Shown here in pieces: positions 63,628 through 64,000 of a stretch of 64,000 nucleotides of DNA. Where the stretch lies: assembly GCF_013003915.1 (NCBI RefSeq), contig NZ_JABAIV010000009.1, positions 112,743 to 176,742 on the forward strand, given 5' to 3'. Position 1 is the stretch's first letter; each line of letters begins with the position of its first letter. The stretch is from Telluria aromaticivorans. GTDB lineage: Bacteria; Pseudomonadota; Gammaproteobacteria; Burkholderiales; Burkholderiaceae_D. Position numbers and translations under genes: made by a program. The notes beneath the pieces are model-generated. The model worked only from the letters and a program-made list of their open reading frames with translations, searched no databases and was not told the origin of the DNA.

Positions 63628-63889
63628 GTAGCACGGACGCGCTGCGGTTTTCATGTGATAACTATCGCCGCGTGGGCATTTGTAATTTCGGGCATTGCCC
63701 TAATGCCGATCACTTAAGAGCCGCCGGTGACTCGTAGGGTGGGCAATTCGTAATTCAGGCCATTGGCCTGAATTACCTTGCCCACGCGTTCAAACCACCG
63801 TGCTGCAGCCCGTGCGGCTGTTCACATCGCAACTATCACCGCGTGGGCGTAGTTCAGTCCACTGGACTGAACTACCCTGCCCACCCTGT
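63628..63889. repeat. BIME-like mosaic inverted repeat, locus 3
   Basis: Contains a left spacer-like part, a block at 63668-63730 that matches the flanking block of locus 1 (GATCACTTAAGAGCCGCCGG), and two hairpin units. Unit one opens CGTAGGGTGGGC at 63733, with a hairpin at 63750-63776 (arms GTAATTCAGGCC and GGCCTGAATTAC, loop ATT). Unit two has a hairpin at 63849-63875 (arms GTAGTTCAGTCC and GGACTGAACTAC, loop ACT). The spacer between them is the reverse complement of that in locus 1. The right end is cut by the insertion-sequence end. Confidence 0.85.
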
Positions 63890-64000
63890 AAGGGCAAAGT
63901 AGAAATGTCCGGTTTGGGCAAAGTAGAAATGTCTGCTTTTGCGATGTAGTTCATGCTGTCGACTCCGAAAAGTTTGGGGTCCAGCGTGAGCGAAACCGGG
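63888..64000. mobile_element. Insertion-sequence end, probably IS21-like
   Basis: The sequence starts TGTAAGGGCAAAGTAG and carries two direct copies of GGGCAAAGTAGAAATGTC (63892-63909 and 63916-63933, 24 bases apart). Repeated short end-repeats next to a TGT terminus are the style of IS21-family elements. It continues past the window edge, so no transposase is visible. It has replaced the last bases (expected TACG) of the mosaic repeat. Confidence 0.6.

Noticed and set aside
30408..63889. Repeats considered as a CRISPR array
   Set aside because: The units are palindromic, arranged in inverted pairs and separated by tens of kilobases. There are no short regularly spaced direct repeats and no cas genes.

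Overview
The window reads as chromosomal DNA of a GC-rich betaproteobacterium. The protein sequences and gene order (dcw cluster with secA, dciA and lpxC alongside, pilBCD-coaE-zapD-yacG) fit the Oxalobacteraceae, most likely Massilia or a close relative. The genus is inferred from resemblance, not tested. No rRNA, tRNA or CRISPR array was seen.

Layout. 1-7.6 kb: end of an outer-membrane porin-like gene, a small PstS-like periplasmic protein and a chemoreceptor, then a CorC/HlyC-type membrane protein and the type IV pilus genes pilB and pilC. 7.6-27.8 kb: an accessory block that separates pilC from its usual partner pilD. It holds an orphan RsbRD-type histidine kinase; a ba3-type cytochrome oxidase locus with three multiheme c-type cytochromes, on DNA that looks less GC-rich than its surroundings; an IS481-type transposase remnant; a potassium module (kdpE, kdpD, kdpC, kdpB, kdpA, kdpF, an extra 29-residue membrane peptide and a TorF-type porin); a ParA-like protein with a ruined Walker A motif and a small partner; and a metallo-beta-lactamase-fold protein. 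27.8-30.4 kb: pilD, coaE, zapD and yacG. 30.4-41.2 kb: a repeat locus, then nudix hydrolase, DUF815 ATPase, argJ, a secreted transglycosylase-like protein next to a secreted amidase, an Lrp regulator divergent from dadA, secA and dciA. 41.2-61.8 kb: lpxC, a DMT transporter, a GNAT protein and a peroxiredoxin, then the complete dcw cluster on the minus strand, transcribed mraZ-rsmH-ftsL-ftsI-murE-murF-mraY-murD-ftsW-murG-murC-ddl-ftsQ-ftsA-ftsZ. 61.8-64 kb: a Lon-like AAA+ protein, a small unknown gene, another repeat locus and the end of an insertion sequence.

How it works together. The dcw block makes the murein precursor (MurC-F, Ddl, MraY, MurG) and the septal machine (FtsL, FtsI, FtsW, FtsQ, FtsA, FtsZ); its genes overlap or nearly touch, and a four-repeat MraZ operator precedes it. 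ZapD, encoded elsewhere in the window, acts on FtsZ. In the potassium module, KdpDE-type half-sites (TTTACR-N5-TTTACR) lie before both the kdp operon and the ParA-like/porin operon, so the two are probably co-regulated.

The most unusual signal is a family of intergenic 27-base hairpins (12-base arms, 3-base loop). The arm sequences differ from copy to copy while pairing is kept. They sit inside mosaic inverted repeats at 30.4, 41.2 and 63.7 kb, with look-alikes at 37.4 kb.
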